From positions 862,513 through 926,512 of the forward strand of contig MNCI01030582.1 of NCBI GenBank assembly GCA_015680685.1: a stretch of 64,000 nt of DNA, given 5' to 3'. Made by a program: the position numbers and the translations under genes. This DNA comes from Gnetum montanum. Its lineage: Eukaryota; Streptophyta; Gnetopsida; Gnetales; Gnetaceae. The notes beneath the pieces were generated by a model. The model saw only the letters and a program-made list of their open reading frames with translations, had not been told where the DNA came from and ran no database searches. The first letter of the stretch is position 1, and each line of letters starts with the position of its first letter. This document shows, in pieces, positions 11,515 to 21,381 of the stretch.

Positions 11515-12485
11515 TGATGAAATATCAAAGTTTCATGTTGACAGGGCTCCATTGGGCTCGCCTCATCAATGGGTCCCCATTGATGCAGCCATGTCTATGT
11601 GGTGTTGTCCCATTGATAGGGCCACATTGATGTAGCAGTTGTTGCATCTATGGCGCCCCACAATAAAGTCTATAAATATGTGCTCACCAATCATGTTTAT
11701 GGGGAGTCAAGTGATAGTTGTAGCAGAGCTCTTGCAATTTTGTCATTTGAGAGCTAGAATATTTCTTTGATTGCCCACAATAGGAGTAAGAAAGTGTATG
11801 GATCTTTATTCAAGCACTAATGTACCTAAGCACACTAGTGTGAATGGAAATAAAGCTAAGCCTTTTGATCAAACCTTGTAGTACTTGGAATAGATTAATG
11901 ATTTATTTTTGCATTTACTATTTTCATTAATCATGAAATTAATTAAGCTAAACTATACTTTAATTGAATAATTAATTAAGCTAAAATAGACTTCAATTGA
12001 ATAGCTAATTAAGCTAAATATGTTAAACACATAATTACAGTTTCTTCGAGCATAAACACATATTCACTTGGTAATCCTAGCAGTGTTATTACTTGGTTCA
12101 CCCAGTAGCATATGCTTGGTAATCCTAGTAGTGGATATGTGGGTTTAAGACATGTATGAAAAGTGGGATTATATATTTATGTTAGGATTAGTTAGATATT
12201 AATTAATTAGTTAGATTAAATTAGCTATTAGATTACTTCATTTCTCTATTTTAAGCACCAGAAACATAAAACATAAAATAATAAAAATCATATGCCTCAA
12301 TTACACTTAACCATACCTTTGTACCACAAGTGTAATTGGGAAGACAAAAAATGACTATTAGGGCCAAGTTCACTTCCTAGAGGCTAGTGTACCAGAAGAC
12401 ATAGAGTCCATGGAATTCAACCAGATCATGCATGAACACTTAGTGATTCATATCATTAAGTGTAGGGCTACTCAAATACTCATCA
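11515..12485 (+). repeat. T4 5' LTR
   Basis: 971 bp, TGATGAAATA to ACTCATCA. The left border is fixed by the target repeat and the right one by the primer site. U3 has short CpG-derived dyads around CATTGATG; a TATA box is at 11671 and an AATAAA near 11850; the threefold TTGGTAATCC repeat is at 12065-12145. It aligns throughout with 41851-42804. Confidence 0.9.
11671..11680 (+). promoter_or_regulatory. T4 LTR TATA box
   Basis: TATAAATATG lies in the middle of the LTR, between the CpG-rich U3 dyads and the R region, and is conserved in the 3' LTR at about 42019 and, inverted, in T6. Confidence 0.65.
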
Positions 12486-12506
12486 TTGGTGCCATTGTTG
12501 AGGATT
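12486..12506 (+). promoter_or_regulatory. T4 primer-binding site, Asp tRNA type
   Basis: TTGGTGCCATTGTTGAGGAT directly follows the LTR. It equals the Athila/Tat-type Asp-tRNA primer site (TTGGCGCCGTTGCCGGGGAT) after C-to-T and G-to-A changes. T6 has the same site on the minus strand. Confidence 0.75.
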
Positions 12507-12639
12507 CATTTTTTTTGAAACATGCACTATCAATGTTTAGTGAACATCATTCGATGAACCCTAAGGTCAAAATTATTCTCACAATAAATATAATCACATA
12601 CACATATTAATATTTATTTGTATTACAAAATGTATTCTT

Positions 12640-14900
12640 CTCATAGGTGTGATGATACTAAATTGCTAGTCGCTCAAGAATGCAAGGTGGTGTATACTCA
12701 TCTAGATGAGTATGTTCCTGACTTCACCTTCAGCTTGCATCAAGATGAACAACTGTGATGGCAAGATATGGAAGAAAACATTGTAATGCTTCCTAATTGA
12801 TCTATGCCTGGGATGCTACTTCAAACTCTCAAGGGCTTGGGAATTCAAGATCTTCAAGTGGAGTATGTTGTACAAGATTATGACTACTAGGACTATCATC
12901 CCACTGAAACACAACATAGGAAAGATTGACACCAGGATAAGCACCATGAGTTTATGAAGGAGAAATGGTTCACCAATCCATTGTTCTTGCTAAATCAAAA
13001 TGACAACAAGGATCCTTTCTCTAGGGGTTCTCAACATGAGGATTCTTCATCCCTTGTTATTGGTGATGGGGGTGCAACCCTGAATCTATAGTCTACTATC
13101 AACAATCTAAGTTCAAGTAAAAATGCTAATTAAGGAAGGGGCTCAGACAACCATCAAGATGATAAGAAAACTGATGAACATGGTCATGCTAACTGAAGAG
13201 GAGTTGGTGGACATCATGGTGGTGGTAGTCCTCCTCCCTCTTCATCCTCTTAATTTACATCTTTTTCTTCCTCTTCTGGTTCTAACAAATGCTACAAAAA
13301 GAAAAATCGTGATAAAGGGGAATAGCATGACAATAATAATGATCGCTAGACCCATCATGAATGAAGGGGTAGTAGAGGACATCATTGATGTCATAAAAAT
13401 AATGATGATGATGATGAGCCTTTACTAGCAACTCAAAGCATGCTAAATATTATAGGGGCTGTAAAAATTCCAACCAAGCATGTGAAAGATAGTGGGACTA
13501 GATGACTTGATATGAAAAATATTTCCAAATTTGAAGGGGATATAACTTTGATCCACAAACACATCTTCAAGCTTTTCACAATGTTTGTGCCTTACAAAAT
13601 ATTGAAAATGATTGGTAGAAATTAAAGCTATTTCCTAGGATACTCATCAAGGAAGCAAAAAGCTGGTACTAGCTCTTGGAGCTAGAATCCATTCACAAGT
13701 GGAATATAATGCTAGAGTTATTTAATGATAAGTATTAGACATACTTGCAAGTGTATAATCTAAGAAGGTAGATCCAAGGATGGAAGAAAGGAAACCATGA
13801 ACCCTTGGACATCACCATGATAAGATACTATTCTCTCATACACCAATGCCTTAGCCATGATTACCCTTAGCAAGAACAACTTCATCATATCATAGATGGA
13901 CTTAGATCATAAATGAGGAGAACTCTTAGGGTCTATGCCCAATGGAGACTATCAAAACTTAGAGCCCATTAAATCCAAAGGCTAATTGAGCAAGTAGCAG
14001 AAGAATAAGGAAGTTGAGAAAATGTGAAAGTATTGAGGAATACAATAGGGATCCTTCAATTACAAAGAGGAAAATCTAATTTTGTAATAGTGGAGAGGAA
14101 TCACCACTTGATGAGGTGGTGTATAGAAAGACCTTTCTGATTCAAAAATCTATGTCAAAAATTTTAGCCAAAGTGGATAAAATGTGGGATTTGTTGAATG
14201 AAAAATTCCAAATTACTCTATAGATTATTTAAGAATCATGAGAGTAGAGTAGTGATTGTAACTGCAAGAGGAAAAAAGAAGCTAAATGTGCCTACCAAAG
14301 GGGTAAGCGCAATATTTCTATAGTAGATGAAGTTGCAAAAACTAAATCAGATAATGATGGTGGATGTGACATTTACTAATATGAACATCCTAAGGAATGT
14401 TTCCTCATCATGTCACACTTATAGGAGTCTGGGGTGTATGTTATAAATCCATGACTATCAAGATTGTTAAAAACACCTAGAAGATTGTCTTATCCTCAAG
14501 GTAGTCCCAAATATTTTCATCAAACATAACAATATTATCCAAGTGGAACTCCATGGAAATTATACAAGCAATATCAATAATGGCACCAACCACAATCATG
14601 GGAGATGCCACCACCAAGGTAGCAATACCCTTACAGGAAACCAAATTCATATGGGTATTATGTTTAGCAACTTCTATCTTCACGTGACTCTTCCAATCAT
14701 GTTTCTCCTTTCCAACATCACTATTACCCTCATGAATACTATAGAGCTCATTCTTCACATTCTAGGAGGGATGCCACATTTTATCCTTATCCTTCTCCTA
14801 TTTCTACACCTATTCCTTCATCCTCAACATAGCTACTACCTGCTCCATCCATGCAGGATGAACTTCTAGCCCAACCACAACAATGCAATGCTACCAGGGC
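12640..14900 (+). pseudogene. T4 gag remnant
   Basis: Corresponds to 30884-32660 of T6. It begins with a poorly preserved N-terminal part, then an Asp/Asn/His-rich linker (about 13120-13430; NNDDDDEPLLATQSMLNI in frame), then capsid starting LDMKNISKFEGD at about 13508. Capsid runs to about 14000 with many stops. A CCHC knuckle at 14364-14402 reads CDI-Tyr-stop-YEHPKEC, the second Cys having become Tyr. A Pro/Ser/Tyr-rich tail shared with T6 (QGSNTLTGNQIHMG, about 14610) leads to protease. It is not functional. Confidence 0.65.
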
Positions 14901-15069
14901 CATCAAACTACAACTAGTTTATCAACCAAGGGGTTCAAAACCCCATGCTTGTAAAAGATCATTTTTCTAAACCAACAACCCTATTAGGCCCTCACAAACT
15001 TAGGTAGCTGGTCACCTAGCTCCTACCTCATCCTCTACAAACCATTTCATTAGGTCCCTTTCAAACCAA

Positions 15070-15597
15070 ATGCCACTCAAAATCCATACTATTATGTTCA
15101 CTCATGGTGTATCTAATTGGATCCAAGCTAGCAACCTTCCTAGTAAATTAGTTGATCCTAGAAGTCCCCTTATCTATTTACAAATTTCTGGGAATGAATC
15201 ATGTAAAGCTTTTCTTGATTTAGGTTCTAGTGTAAACTTCATTTCTCATGAGATATATACTACCTGGAACCTACCACCTCTTAAGAAGAGCAATATCAAA
15301 TTGAAGTTGGTAGACCAATCCATCACTATTCCATTAGGATTGGCTAAAGATATTATGACCACTATCTGTGGGTGGTCTTATCCTACCGATTTCCTAGTAA
15401 TCAAGGTTGAGAATTGTAAGGGGGACTTCCCAATCATTATGGAAAGGGCATGGCTAAGCCCTGTTGATGCAAAAATGGGCATCAAAAATCTTTTCTTAGA
15501 CATATCTAAGAAAAATGCATTTGGAAAGATCAAGAAGAGATCAGTTCCATGCATCACGTACAATGATACAGGGTGCAATTACATGCAGAAACTCTAG
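15070..15597 (+). pseudogene. T4 aspartic protease, nearly intact domain
   Basis: A 175-residue open frame, the longest in T4. The active site is FLDLGSSVNFISH (about residues 48-60), where the usual D-[ST]-G-A is DLGS. The flap and C-terminal blocks are LVDQSITIPLGLAKDI, TDFLVIKVENCKGDFPI and MERAWLSPVDAK (GRPWL in active relatives). This order matches Athila-type proteases. The frame ends CNYMQKL, where T6 reads CNYV, stop, QLW. Soon after (about 15647) the T4 sequence is broken by T5. Confidence 0.8.
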
Positions 15598-15647
15598 TCT
15601 ATAAAACAAGCATCCATTTCTACATACAAGTAGTTGTGACATCCAAA

Positions 15648-16720
15648 ACGTCAATGGTTGGAACACTAAGAGGTCATCGGGTGTACAACCTAACCCCAAA
15701 TTTGCGAGAGGGAAGTAGTGGAGAAAATGGAAATAGGGTGCCATAAATGGTTTGGTCGATCAGACAGGGACTTATATGGTGTTAAAATGACCATGTGTGA
15801 GAAGGGTTTATACTACGTTACACGTTGGCATCGAAGCTAGAGTATAGCAGGGTGTCTTGGCCTGAGAATAGTAATGTAAACATGCAAATATGTGTGAAAA
15901 AGCAAGAAAATACAAGTGTTATGCTAAATACAAAAGATAATACTTGAGAAATATAATAGAGTTTGAGAACAGTAGTGCACCACCCCAAAAGAGGGAGCAT
16001 AGCTAATTACAAAGGGTCTTAAAAGGTACATAGTGTACAACAAGCACAGTGGAAGCATAATCATAGCCTCAATGGTGTCAGGCTGTGATGTTTGGTGCTC
16101 ACTGTGATGAATTGTTCCTGGTGAGTTGGTAGCCATAGTGTACCATGTGATGTTCGACAAGGTTGTAATGGGGCTGTAGTATATCATGCGGTGTAGTTGT
16201 GCCTCTCTATCAGTGTGGTGCATTGTGAGTCTCATTCACCCATAGAGCTATGTATTAAGATGCCAAAGTGCCAAATGCTAAATGAAAGTGCCAGTTGTCC
16301 CATTGGTGAAAAATGGAAGCCCCCTTGAAACATTAGGGCACAGGGGTATTTATAGGGCTAGGGTTAGCCAAAAATGTGGATTAGGTGCCATGTGGTAGTG
16401 CGGTGGGTGGGACCATGAGAAAAATTAAAAAAAGTTTCTAAGTTTGGAGGTGACTAGAAAAAGTTAAAAAAATTTCTAACTTTGGTTACTATGCTCGTCC
16501 CGTGTTATATGTGGGACATGGGACACTAGCTGCTGGGCTTGTCTTGTGTTACATGCGGGACATGGGACGCTGGTTGTTGGGCTTGTCCTATGTTATGTGC
16601 TGGACACAGGATGCTGGCTATTGGGCTTGTCGCGTGTTACATGTAGGACATGGAACCAAAAATTAAGTAAAATAGATTAAAATAAGGTACTTAGTATAAA
16701 TATTAAGTGGGGATAATGGG
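15648..16720 (-). repeat. T5 left LTR-like segment
   Basis: Read on the minus strand, this has the layout of an LTR: 44-bp repeat array in U3 (16655-16487), TATA box CTATAAATAC (16350-16359), then about 700 bases of R/U5 ending GGATGTCACA at 15648. No full second copy was found at the right end of T5, although the same 44-bp repeat recurs at 19153-19453. Confidence 0.45.
16487..16655. repeat. 44-bp tandem repeat, array 1 (about 4 units)
   Basis: Degenerate units of the form GCTTGTCCCATGTTACATG then TGGGACATGGGACGCTG. Each unit contains a dyad (TCCCATGT ... ACATGGGA) able to form a hairpin. The same unit builds array 2 at 19153-19453. Confidence 0.8.
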
Positions 16721-17663
16721 GGTATACCCATGTACCAAAAATTAAAAGTTGAGAACATTGACACCAAGTTTCACCCATGCTAGCCTCCTAGCTACCTCTA
16801 CCTTGGCTATGATAAGGGGGAAAGAAGGGGATGAGATGGGGGGATCTCATACCTTCCTATTTCAATGTTGTGAGGTGGGGGCAGGGGGAGTGTGTGTGTG
16901 TGTGGTGTGTGGGGAGAGGGGGAGAAGTTTGACAACCATAGTGGAAATTTGGAACTTTCCACAAAATGGTTTTGGTAGCCTGCAAATTTTCCTATCTACG
17001 AAAGATGGGGGTTTATTTGACTACCAAAAGTTTGATGGCTTCCAAAAGGGTTGAACCACCAACTTTGGAAAATTGAAAAATTTTGGCAACTGAAGGAGGG
17101 GAATGATATCAATGCTAGCCTTGGGTTTTAAAATTCAAAGCAAATGTTGTAAGAAATTAAAACACCCAACCACTTGCAACTTCCATGCTAAAGTTTTCTA
17201 TCACATGGGGGGAAGGGGTAGCATTGGTTTCTCAAGGCTTTTGCTGCAAAAAGTAGAAAAAAAAAAGCTTTGAAATGGCAACATTGGTAATGAAGGAGAT
17301 AGATTTTTGACAAAGAAATCAAGTGGAGGCTCTCCTTATAACACCAAGAAACTATTACAACTAGAAAAATTGATCATTGAAAAATCAAAGGATCCAGTGT
17401 AGTAGCCTTAACCTTGAATCCCTAGGTTCACCAAGAAAATGGGATTCAAGATACCCTAGATAGGATGGTAGATCATCTAGGGACTTACAAAATGCAAAAT
17501 ATGCAGTTGAGAAAATAAAATATGAAAATTATAGATATGGAAACTAGAAAGAAAATGCTAATTACACATAAAATGAAACCTTAAAACTTTATTAAAAGCA
17601 TTAAAGAATAAGTTCCAAAAATGTGTACAAGAAATGATGATGAGAGAGCAAAAGGAGATTTGC
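16721..17663. other. T5 internal region without recognised coding
   Basis: Contains a (GT)n-rich stretch near 16889-16912 and purine-rich runs (GGGGAGAGGGGGAG). A 101-codon plus-strand frame (16749-17054) resembles nothing I know. No RT, gag or integrase motif is visible. Confidence 0.4.
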
Positions 17664-18006
17664 TTAAGGTCACATGCTATAGATAGTGTATGGAGCTCAG
17701 CTTGGATATGAAGTGTTGAAAGTTTACCGTACACTAACTCATAGGGAGAATAGCCTATAGAGAGTTTCCATGTGGAGCGGTAGGCCCAAAGTGCATTATT
17801 CAGTTTGGTGCTCCAGTCTCACCTATATTTGCTAATGGTTCATGTCAAAATTTTTGCTATTTCCCTATTGGTAACTTTGACTTGACCATTTTCTTGAAGA
17901 TGATATGGTGTAGTCAATTTATGCTCAACTCCTAAGTGTTGCATCAACTTCCAAAAAGTCGCAAATTCTTCCTCCCATGCCACCCATTTTCTTTTCCACA
18001 ATGCCC
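17664..18006 (-). pseudogene. Integrase core/C-terminal fragment, direct-repeat copy 1
   Basis: On the minus strand this reads FWKLMQHLGVEHKLTTPYH, then ENGQVKVTNREIAKILT (catalytic Glu region) and a continuation equivalent to SPYELVYGKL. It is homologous to 27010-27240 of T6. It is a 343-bp direct repeat of 18242-18584 with one difference that I see (position 17682 against 18260). Upstream in the minus frame it is joined without a stop to an unrelated GC-rich segment. Confidence 0.75.
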
Positions 18007-18232
18007 TTTCCTCCTCCCTCACCTGAGTCGTTGCTTCCTCAATAGCCTCACACAATATTGCATCCAGCCAAGGAATCTTGGGATCCGCAATCTCCCATGA
18101 CCAAACCCTCCTCCCCAACCTATCTCTGACCTGCTCCCCTAACCCCTCCCCCACATGCCACCCCTGCAGGAGGGCATGCACCTCCAACAAAGAACCTTGT
18201 TGACTCGTCTACACTGGTGCATCCGTCGACTG
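18007..18232 (-). other. GC-rich segment of foreign composition between integrase repeats
   Basis: Unlike its neighbours this 226-bp piece is GC-rich. On the minus strand it is open and in frame with the integrase fragment, giving a 116-codon frame (17840-18190) that starts MLEVHALLQGWHVGEGLGE and contains WSWEIADPKIPWLDAI. I do not recognise the protein. It may be a captured piece of a gene or of another repeat. Confidence 0.5.
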
Positions 18233-18241
18233 AGGTCAAGG

Positions 18242-18584
18242 TTAAGGTCACATGCTGTAGATAGTGTATGGAGCTCAGCTTGGATATGAAGTGTTGAAAG
18301 TTTACCGTACACTAACTCATAGGGAGAATAGCCTATAGAGAGTTTCCATGTGGAGCGGTAGGCCCAAAGTGCATTATTCAGTTTGGTGCTCCAGTCTCAC
18401 CTATATTTGCTAATGGTTCATGTCAAAATTTTTGCTATTTCCCTATTGGTAACTTTGACTTGACCATTTTCTTGAAGATGATATGGTGTAGTCAATTTAT
18501 GCTCAACTCCTAAGTGTTGCATCAACTTCCAAAAAGTCGCAAATTCTTCCTCCCATGCCACCCATTTTCTTTTCCACAATGCCC
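18242..18584 (-). pseudogene. Integrase fragment, direct-repeat copy 2
   Basis: Near-identical to 17664-18006, offset 578 bases. Its first part together with the bases just before it (18233-18295) is also the exact reverse complement of 18585-18647, so the copy ends in an inverted repeat. Near-identity against a background of old, diverged elements implies a recent duplication or an assembly problem. Confidence 0.75.
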
Positions 18585-18990
18585 AACACTTCATATCCAA
18601 GCTGAGCTCCATACACTATCTACAGCATGTGACCTTAACCTTGACCTTAATCTAGCATAAAAAGAATGGTTAATGAACCTTAACTTGCTAGATGAGAACC
18701 GATTAGTTGCCCTTTCATCTAATGAATTGCACAAGGCTTTTAATAAATGATGTCATTACCTAAAAATTAGAAAAATTTAAGTACCAACTAGGAGATAAGG
18801 TTCTTTATTAGAACCCCACACATGTGCCACAACGCACTAAATTTCAAACATTGTGGAAAGGACCTTATATTATTCATGTAACTTTTCCGTCAGGAGCCAT
18901 GATGATTTACAAACCTGAGAGCTTGGATAAGAAATTGTTGGTCAACATCCAACAAACCAAACCTTTCCATGAGCCTAGAACAACCAGTGG
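18585..18990 (+). pseudogene. Integrase C-terminal fragment, plus orientation
   Basis: Matches 36215-36590 of T4. Readable blocks are FQTLWKGPYIIHVTF and IYKPESLDKK. It continues, in opposite orientation, the integrase of 18242-18584, so an inversion point lies at 18584/18585 flanked by the 63-bp inverted repeat. Confidence 0.7.
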
Positions 18991-19165
18991 TTGGTAAAGT
19001 TTTTAGTTCTAAGGGCTCCTGCTTAAAGTGATCAAGGATCTCTAACTCTCCCCAATAGGTATCATCATCTTCATTAGAGAGTTGGAAATGAACTTGTTCA
19101 ATTTTGTTCATGCCTTAAACATATGCACATGTTAGACTCTTAGTTGGTTCCATGCATATTGTGCT
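18990..19165 (-). pseudogene. PR-RT linker fragment, minus orientation
   Basis: The minus strand reads SSTICMEPTKSLTCAYV, stop, GMNKIEQVHFQLSNEDDD and GELEILDHFKQEPLELK, which matches the T6 linker at about 29400-29570. It is not followed by RT; instead the integrase C-terminus in the other orientation is next. At its upstream edge it runs straight into the 44-bp array. Confidence 0.75.
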
Positions 19166-19453
19166 ACTATGTGTCGGACATCGGACGCTGGCTGCTATGC
19201 TCATCCCATGTTACATGTGGAACATGGGATGCCAGCTGCTATGCTTGTTCCATGTTATGTATGAAACACGGGACGCTGGTTGTTGGACTTGTCTTGTGTT
19301 ACATGTGGGACATAGGACACTAGCTACTATGCTCGTCCCATGTTATGTGCAAGACATGGAACACTAGCTACTACACTTGTCCTATGTTACGTGTAGGACA
19401 TGGGATGTTGGTTGCTAGGCTTGTCTCATGTTACATGTGGGACATGGGATGCT
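19153..19453. repeat. 44-bp tandem repeat, array 2 (about 7 units)
   Basis: Same unit as 16487-16655, with TCCCATGT/ACATGGGA dyads in each unit and drift between units. The array was partly translated by chance in one plus frame (MLIPCYMWNMGCQ-type repeats), which has no evident meaning. Confidence 0.85.
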
Positions 19454-19459
19454 TCTCAA

Positions 19460-19940
19460 TGTTAAGCTATCTATGCTGCATAGTGTAGCAAAGCATAACA
19501 TGAACACTTAGTAAACTTTTGACTTTCCACGCTTGTCACGCTATCTACGTTGCATAGCGTAGCAAAGTGTAGCATGAACACTTTTTGAAATTTTGACTTA
19601 CCATGCCCATCACACTATCTATGCTGCATAGCGTAGTAGATTGTAGCATGAATACTTTGTGAGATTTTGACCTACCATGTTTCTCACGTTGTCTACACTG
19701 CATAGTGTAGTAGAGCATAGCATGAACACTTTGTGAGACTTTGGGCTACCATGCTTGTCATGTTGTCTATGCTACAGAGCTTGACAGGTGTGCTACATAG
19801 CTTGATAGGTGTGCTATGCTATCTATGATGTAGAGCTTGACAAGTGTGCTATGTTGTCTACACTGTAGAGCTTAACAAGTATGCTACATAGTTTGATAGG
19901 TGTGCTACGCTGTTTATGCTACAGAGCTTGACACTAGACT
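19460..19940. repeat. 74-bp tandem repeat followed by short sub-repeats
   Basis: About four 74-bp units of the type CTATCTACGTTGCATAGCG then GTAGCAAAGTGTAGCATGAA. Each has the dyad CTATG.TGCATAG. From about 19770 the pattern changes to shorter units around AGAGCTTGACAGGTGTGCTA. Confidence 0.8.
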
Positions 19941-20097
19941 TAGAAATTTTTTTTCCAAGTTTTGACACTTAGAAAAATTTGTAAAAAGTTCCATCATTCT
20001 AACACTTAAAATTTTTTTGGCAAAGTGCCACCATTTTGACACTTAGCCAAATTTGTGGTAAAGATGCTAAGATTCAAAATTTTGTGGTGTTTCAGCA

Positions 20098-20251
20098 ATG
20101 TGCACATGAGGTAGCTATTCAAAGGTATCTATATAGAGTAGCCAAAAAATAAGAGGAACTGCTAATTTTGACAATAACACAATGTGCTTAGAATCTAATG
20201 AGAGCCTGACATGCACTTATGTTGTAGGCATTGATGAACTAGAGCAAGTTC
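20098..20251 (+). pseudogene. T4 PR-RT linker, piece between T5 and T6
   Basis: Only about 150 bases of T4 separate the two insertions. In frame it reads EVAIQRYLYRVAKNKRGT then ANFDNNTMCLESNESLTC and GIDELEQVHH, matching T6 collinearly. The T6 target repeat ATCAC follows at 20252-20256, and the frame continues at 33728 with KLSNDEN. This proves that the protease at 15070 and the RT at 33728 belong to one element. Confidence 0.85.
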
Positions 20252-20256
20252 ATCAC

Positions 20257-21144
20257 TGATGAGCGGTGAGGTACCCCTATGCCCAACCATACGAATCATA
20301 AGCGTTCACGTGCAATCCATTCAAATTCTGAAGATTGCAAGTAATTATGTACATAGAATTCTAGCTAGCAAAACCTCAGTTAGAGTGGTTGTTATCTTCC
20401 CAACCTCACTTATGATATTCTAAAATGATGGTTGAGTGTGATTGAGGTCAATGATTTTTATAAGTTTTCTTTTTATCTTTTAAGTCTAATTCTTCTAGTG
20501 TAGGAAATGAAAGGCTATATAATCTTACAATTTCTCTACTCTATAAATTAACTATCCCTAGCACAAACAACTAATCCCATCCTCCATGCACATCCTAAGC
20601 ATTTCCTAACCACTATTGGGTTACCAAATGTTAGGTGTCATTGGGTTGCCAAGTCTCAGATATATGTTCGATATGGTCATGCTTATGGTTCTCATAAACT
20701 ATAAAAAGGACTGTAATTGTAAAGTGATAATAATAAAATCTTTTAGAATTATTTAAATATTAAAATATTTTAATGCTTAAGTAGTTTAATCCAAATGCTG
20801 CAAGGAATGTTCAAAAAGCTCATCTTTATTGCCAATCACGCCAATGGGCTCAAGTACATTAGCTCTCAAATAAAGAGCCATACACTCTTCAAACTCTTAC
20901 TGTAGGCACTTGGGAAATATTCTAACTTTCATGGAGACAAACTACAAGATATTTACTACAACTTGAACAAAATATTCCATAAATACGATGGGTGCATGCA
21001 TATTTATAGCAAAAAATGGACTCTATGTTGATCAGGCCACGTCAATGCTTGGAAAGATGCATGTATGGGGTCACATCGATGTGGCCATGTTAATGAGGCT
21101 TCATCAGCATGGCCTAGTCGACGCAGTGACTGGATGCTTCATCA
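20257..21144 (-). repeat. T6 3' LTR
   Basis: 888 bp; on the minus strand TGATGAAGCATCC to CGCTCATCA. A TATA box (minus) lies at 20999-21008. U3 contains CATCGATG-type dyads (about 21060-21125). Polypurine tract immediately upstream. Confidence 0.92.
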
Positions 21145-21157
21145 TACCCCCATGACT
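21145..21157 (-). promoter_or_regulatory. T6 polypurine tract
   Basis: The minus strand reads CATGGGGGTA just before TGATGAAGCA. The upstream GACAAGTTTTCACTTAGT matches the same position in T4 (GACAAGTTTTCGTTTAGT), so the tract and its flank are family-conserved. Confidence 0.8.
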
Positions 21158-21381
21158 AAGTGAAAACTTGTCTTCGAGTTTGTTACAATTTGGAAGGTAT
21201 AAGATGACTAGCGATGCATGTAGCAAAACATCTCAAGAGACCTACTAAGTCTAACAATACATCAAGTGCTTGAGTGTATAGAAAAAATTGCAAAATTTTG
21301 GTGTTCGTGGATAAAACAATTGAACACCTAGATAATAATGTACATATAACCCTTCCAAGATGCTAAAGTTACTAAAGAAGG

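Larger units (their letters stand above)
15648..20097. mobile_element. T5: rearranged retroelement inserted in T4 PR-RT linker
   Basis: Borders are set by comparison with uninterrupted T6: T4 sequence stops near 15647 and resumes near 20098, both within about 15 bases. The left end reads TGTGACATCC, a common gypsy LTR terminus; the right end is ...CAATGTGCA. I could not find a clean target repeat. Inside are a minus-strand LTR-like segment with TATA box, two arrays of a 44-bp repeat, a 74-bp repeat array, and pol fragments of T4/T6-like elements in clashing orientations. It is either one chimeric element or several stacked events. Confidence 0.6.

Noticed and set aside
16889-16912. Regularly spaced repeats considered as CRISPR-like or regulatory.
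   Set aside because: Simple (GT)n microsatellite; no array of repeats with unique spacers exists anywhere in the window, and the DNA is eukaryotic.
19152-19367. 71-codon frame with repeated PCYMWNMG-like peptide.
   Set aside because: It is a by-product of the 44-bp tandem array; the unit length is not a multiple of three, so the frame has no continuity.
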